Shown piece by piece: positions 59,004 to 64,000 of a stretch of 64,000 nt of DNA. Under the pieces are notes generated by a model. It made no database searches, was not told the DNA's origin, and saw only the letters and a program-made list of their open reading frames with translations. A program made the translations under genes and the position numbers. How positions within the stretch are numbered: the first letter of the stretch is position 1; each line of letters opens with the position of its first letter. The stretch comes from Micropterus salmoides (Eukaryota > Chordata > Actinopteri > Centrarchiformes > Centrarchidae), in the NCBI RefSeq assembly GCF_014851395.1, contig NW_024040485.1, positions 2,495,385 through 2,559,384 on the forward strand, written 5' to 3'.

Positions 59004-61432
59004 TTCATGCACATATTACATTCATACATCTGCAACCTTTCTGTACCTTTATATAACATATTACAGCACTTATTTTACTGTGTTCATGTTAGTGAATTTC
59101 TTATTATGGGAAGAAATATAGCAGTTTAAGAATTCATTTTCAAAAACCTCAAGCTGTTTCAATGACAGTTGTCGCAATTTTCCATGAATATACAGCTAGC
59201 TTGCTGGCTACAATACTTAACCCTGCCTAATAAGCTCTGATTGGTTGATTATTTCTACAAATAGCAGTAACCATTCCTTTCTGAATTGCTGAAGAATCAG
59301 AGATGTGTGCAGCGAGGTCTAAAACCAGGGTATTCTGGCATTGGCCAGATTAAGTCCATATATGCCCCCTAGTGAATATACTTTAAATCACCCAAGCACA
59401 CATCAACACAGACAAGCATGTAGACGTGCCGCGTGTCAATGCATGCACGTTGTTAAAAGCGTGTGTATAAGCGCTGTAAGTTTGTGACATTGAATGTACG
59501 TGTGACTGCTCCAGAACTCTACCAGCAGCATCAACTGTAAAAACTCATATCCTTGTGGATTAAGAGTTTTCCGGCACGATGGCTTTGTTCTGTACTCTCT
59601 GTGCACAGTTGGCACGTTGATGATATCTCCAGTCCAACCAGCAGCTTTTAACTCCTCACAGCTTTTTTCACAGCTTCTAAAAACCAAAACATGTTTTGCT
59701 GCCAAAGACAGCAGTCCCCCCAGCCTCCCACACCCTTCCCCCATTTTCTGAATTCAGGATGTCTTAATCTAAAAACACTGGATGCTTTCCGTGACGACGT
59801 CCTGCAAGCAACCATATGGGCAGTTTCATCCCTAAATAAGAGAGCAGCAGCTGACTCCTCATGAAAGGTAACCTCCCCTCTGAAGGTTTTAATACCACCT
59901 TCAGATACAAAGCGGTGACATTTCAGAGGATTTAATCATCTGTCCTTGTTACCACAAGGCCACTTTCTGGTTCCAAAAGGGGTACGGGAGGCGTTTTTGG
60001 ATTGAGATCCTTCATATCAGGTGGAGCTGCAGCTGTGATCTGTAACAACAGATGGTTATCAGTATTTCCTCTGATCTAAGAGCAGTGTAGGAAGAAAACT
60101 CCCTCCAGCTGAAGGCAGGTACCTGCTGCCATCATTTGGTCTGAGCAGCTGTGCAGAGCACATCTCTGCTGCTGCTGATTGATTCAGGGTTGAAGTTTAG
60201 TGTTTCCTTTCACTCAGAGATGACTGGTTTCTTTGTAGGTATATAGTGTATGTATGATGAACGATGGACAAACAAGATGGAAAACTGAATGAAAGATGAA
60301 CGAGAAAGAAATAGTTGAGGTGTTTGTGTTCTGCTGAGCAGGACGTGGAAGCCGTTTTATATGTGGCCGGGAAAGTTTCAGATGGTTTTGTATGTTAAAA
60401 GTTGTTGAGTGCAGGTTGTGTTCCCAAATGACAAAGCTTGGCTAAACATCGTTTGAAATCACCAACATGAGCCTGATACATTTGAACCTTGGCTGGTCTT
60501 CTTCAGAATCCAGCTATACAGCAGCTTCTGACTCATTTCCACCTGGTATTGACACGCTGTCTATATCTGTGTACCTTATCTGGATCAGTAAAAATCACAT
60601 CTGGAGATGGTCTGATCAGATCTCAGCCAGGGGTAAACAACATCTGTTTAAGGGAAATAAGCAGAGCCCACATAGCAGCATCGCTTCTGGAGACTCCAAT
60701 GGACTGAAACAACGCGCAATTCAAGGGTCATGTGATCAGTGGTAGCATTAGTGTCAGCAAGCTTCTCCATCGACTCTGCTTACCTTCTTATAGTATAAGT
60801 AATGTTAGCGTAGTTAGCTAAGCCACCCAAAACTGAGACTAAACAATGTTGCCTCAAGATTAATTTAGTAGGTCCCAGAGGCTCAGACAGGAGCAGACAC
60901 ACGCACCTTAGTCTCAAGGCTTAACAATGCACGCAAGAAACACCCACAGAACCTCTCAGACACCTGTGCACTTCCTCCTACGGCCATCCTGGAGAAGCTT
61001 GTTGCAGTTCATCTCAACTCGACTGTGGTCCGTTTAGTATCGAAAAATGTGCCAAAAGTATCCTACAAAAACCTTCGGTTGTCTGTATGTCACATGACCC
61101 TCGCCCTAGCGACGTCCTAGCCTACACTGAAGACCATTCCACAACGCTTCACTTCACCTGAGGCACACCATGCTTCATGTGAATATTGAGTTGGGATTAT
61201 AGTGTGCGTGTAAATGCAAAGGCCCATGATCGAACATTGTTATCCAGTTACAGATGGCAGCTTAATACCAGGTGTAAATGTCTTCTTCTGCATGTGATTT
61301 AACATACTGCAAATGGCTGCTGATGTTTAGAATAAAGCAGCCAATGATAGTATGTGGATACTCGTAGAGTTTGTACTCCATCATTAAAGGGTTGATGTCC
61401 TGGATTGACAAAATTATGAGCAGAGTTGCCTC

Positions 61433-61438
61433 AATAAA
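61433..61438 (+). terminator. Candidate distal polyadenylation signal AATAAA
   Basis: AATAAA followed by an A-rich stretch, about 3.85 kb past the stop. A second hexamer lies 100 bp upstream at 61331-61336. It would give a long 3' UTR. Confidence 0.35.
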
Positions 61439-64000
61439 ATAAAAACTCCCTTTGATATTTTCCTCTGTATAAAAAAATATCCTTCACTTAACATTGCACT
61501 GATGCATTAACTCTTGTGCATATCTGTACTGTGTAACGTCTTAGCTTTAAATGCAAACTTATGATTTAATATCATAGATAAAGAAATGCATTATATGAAC
61601 TAACTGCATGATCTCTTAATAACATTGTCGACCCCTGAGGGGGCGCTGGGAATATATGCTGAAACAAAAAGCCTGAACAATTCATTTCATCAACTGAATC
61701 TCAAAATCAGATTATTCCTCAAACAGATGAAAAATGAACCAGCACAGTGGAAACGTCACTGATTTTAGTTTGGGGAAGATTTTGACAGTAGATGAATTGT
61801 TTGCTTAGATGCAGCTGGAATACACAATCACTTCCTCTACGAATGTGTCATAGCAGTATATCATATATTTTTGTACATTTTATGCATCATGTATTGTTAA
61901 ACTGTTGCCTGGTAGAGATTTAGAGATTTGGGAGATTTATTGTTGTCCATCACATTTATCAAGATGAAGACAAATGCTGATTTATTTTTAGATTTCTGTT
62001 TACTATGAAGTCAACGGTTCAGGGTTTCAATGGGATTGTGCAGTTCTTATCGGTGCAGGAGAAATGTCATGTATGAAAATGTTACTTGATTTCTTGTTGT
62101 AGAATCCATTATTTCTTTTTTTTTTAATAATTAAAATGAATGAATATTATATCTGTAGCCAGATGATATTAGTTATTTTTGCATACCACAGGGAAGTAGA
62201 GTAAATCGGTGCAATCTGCTAATTTTAGCATCTAGATTTTCAATTTTTTCCCAGCAAGAAGTTGCAGCTCAGACTCTAGGTTATTTGCAAAACATCTTGC
62301 GTCATCTGATAAAAGGATAACCCCCCCCCTCCCCATCACCACGATCAGCAGTGACACAGCTGATTTAAGCAAAAGATAATTTAAAATGTAGCGTTAGTCT
62401 TTCTCAGATTCAAAAGTCAATCGTGAACACAGACATGAGACATGAGTCTTTATAGATTTAGTGTGTTTAGTAGGGGTGTGGCAAGATCTCGCTAGATTAA
62501 ATTGTGATGAGAATTCTCGTCAGGTAAAAAGGTGTCTTGTAAGACTCACTCAAATTAATTTTTCACACGCTGTCAAGCCACACATTAATTTTGTCATGCT
62601 GTGAAATAATGTATAACTAATAAGACTCGGAGCGAATCGACTCTGCCCAGCTGATTGACACCGGCGTACACTGGGATAGTAATCAGCTGAACCTGCTTGT
62701 GCTCTGAGTCCAAACCTTTTTATATACAGTCAAGACAGCTGTGACGACATAGCTGGTAGAGTTTTGCAAGATAAACATCTAAAAGCTGAAGCGCAGCCGG
62801 CTCTGTTTGGGACTGTGAGCTGCACTGGAAGTTAACGTGTGTGGGTCTGGGGTGAGATTTCTGCCTGACCACAAGTGTTTCATTTACTTTCGGTTTCACA
62901 TGCAACATGCAGTCCCAAACTGCGTCGGTCAAACGGTCTGAAGAGGGTAGCATTACTACCAGTACACAGAATGACTGAGAGCTGCACTGCCTTAGATTCT
63001 GTTATAGTTAGGCTATAGATTTTGAATCGTCACCTGCACCTGAATTTTGTCTTTCTCTTTATATACATAAATTAAAAAATCACCATAAACTGGTGCATAA
63101 AAATTCATCAGAATGCAGGAAATAAAGTATTCAGTGCTCAAAATTTTCATATAATTCAGCATTAAAGATTTCTTAATTTCTTAGTGTTAAAATCTCGTCT
63201 CGATCTCGTGAACCCAATCTCAAATCTCGTGTTGTCTTGTGGGTTAAGTGTCTCGTCAGATCTCTGCTGTTTAGTGATCATTTATCTCTGATGTCCACAG
63301 AGAATTAAGATCCAGAAAACTTACGAATCAAAGAAAAAGATTTTCCTTATAACTCTAGATCAGGTTTTTTACAGTATCAAACTTATCCAGTGAAGTTCAA
63401 GCTCAAGTTGTAGCCCACCGCTAACTCACTGAATCCATGGCCTCCAGGCATTATGGGAAATGTAGTTGTAAAACTTTGCAGGACAGTGAAAAGTTTGTAA
63501 TATTAAACATGAGGTTTTGCTCAGAAAGATTTTACATAACGGGAAACGACATGATCCGTTAGATTGACAGCAATGTTTATTTTCACAACTTCACCCATTC
63601 AGAACACAATCAGATGCGCCATGCCTGGGATCTAGTTAGTGCGTACATTCTGCCCTGAGCTGTAACTTCTTTTCACTGGTCAATATGTGACTGATAACTA
63701 ATGTTTAAATGAGAGTGAATGATCTCAGAACAGTCTAACGCTGATAATACACAGGGCAACTTTTTGAGCAATGTTGCTGGGAAATCTTGTTGGTGGCAAG
63801 TCAGGCTATGTTTTGACAGCAACATTGCTTTAAAAGTTACTTTGTGTATCATCAGATTAAAGCTTAGCTGGATGCAGAAATCAATCAGTCTGTAAATGAG
63901 TCAACTCTGCTAATTTTCATAAATCAACCGTATATTTAAAGGATTTAGCTGCATCCATCGTTTGAATAGTGGCACAAGGTGTATTACTGCATATTAAAAT
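61439..64000. other. Downstream flank, no gene recognised
   Basis: After the last candidate polyadenylation signal I see no exon of a neighbouring gene. The stretch holds a GC-rich CTCF-like match (about 61630-61648), a MITE-like element (62471-63262) and unremarkable AT-rich sequence to the window end. Confidence 0.55.
62471..63262. mobile_element. MITE-like element with AGGGGTGTGGCAAGATCTCG start
   Basis: The left end is TAGGGGTGTGGCAAGATCTC. The right part contains AAAATCTCGTCTCGATCTCG and GTGGGTTAAGTGTCTCGTC, which resembles an inverted, degraded version of the same kind of end. A 77-codon minus-strand ORF inside (62720-62953) is not recognised. Confidence 0.5.

Larger units (their letters stand above)
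57590..61438 (+). other. efr3a: efr3a 3' UTR, end uncertain
   Basis: No further coding sequence follows the stop codon. AATAAA hexamers occur at 58998-59003, 61331-61336 and 61433-61438, giving possible 3' UTRs of about 1.4 kb, 3.7 kb or 3.85 kb. Sequence alone does not pick one. No complete transposon is recognised between 57640 and 61400, in contrast to the introns, which fits a long retained 3' UTR. Confidence 0.5.

Noticed and set aside
57640..64000. Neighbouring gene downstream of efr3a
   Set aside because: No ORF or exon series with recognisable protein sequence was found, including the minus-strand ORFs at 59436-59744 and 62720-62953.

Overview
The window is vertebrate nuclear DNA, most likely from a percomorph-type teleost fish. 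The evidence is one widely split gene with GT-AG introns, long CA microsatellites, degraded Tc1-like transposons, tRNA-derived SINEs, L2/Rex-like LINE ends and many short inverted-repeat (MITE-like) elements of kinds common in fish. Nothing bacterial, viral or organellar was seen.

One protein gene fills about three quarters of the window on the + strand. It is the 3' three quarters of efr3a (EFR3 homolog A), the palmitoylated plasma-membrane scaffold of the PI4KA (PI4KIIIalpha)-TTC7-FAM126 complex. I could join 17 coding exons from 9125 to the stop codon at 57587-57589. All 16 introns are GT-AG, all phases agree, and they give 607 continuous residues ending in the family's conserved C-terminus (VPVYEMKFPDLCVY). 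The first roughly 210 residues, including the Cys-rich palmitoylation site, the promoter and the 5' UTR, lie upstream of the window. Residue identities favour the A paralogue over B.

Layout: 1-9124 is the 3' part of an intron with a Tc1-like element (2117-3679), a compound inverted-repeat element (4520-6237), a LINE tail, a long CA repeat and a 279-bp MITE just before the first visible exon. Intron 9266-19796 holds hAT-like fragments, inverted repeats and an unrecognised 121-codon ORF. Intron 23415-28545 holds a nested MITE pair and an 882-bp TTAA-flanked MITE. Intron 29082-33420 holds an L2-like LINE end and a Tc1/mariner remnant with a mutated catalytic Glu. Introns 41975-44708 and 44837-54579 hold an inverted pair of one MITE family and inverted SINE copies that bracket a single 128-nt exon. 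The second of these also contains a three-level nested insertion. Intron 55189-56570 holds a minus-strand Tc1-like remnant. From 57590 to 64000 are the 3' UTR, starting with a CA repeat 5 nt after the stop, and intergenic DNA with one more MITE.

I see no new multi-gene system. The most interesting structures are the inverted-repeat pairs around exon 44709-44836, which could favour circular RNA or frame-breaking exon skipping, the nested transposons, and candidate CTCF sites. Repeat family names rest on pattern memory and were not searched.
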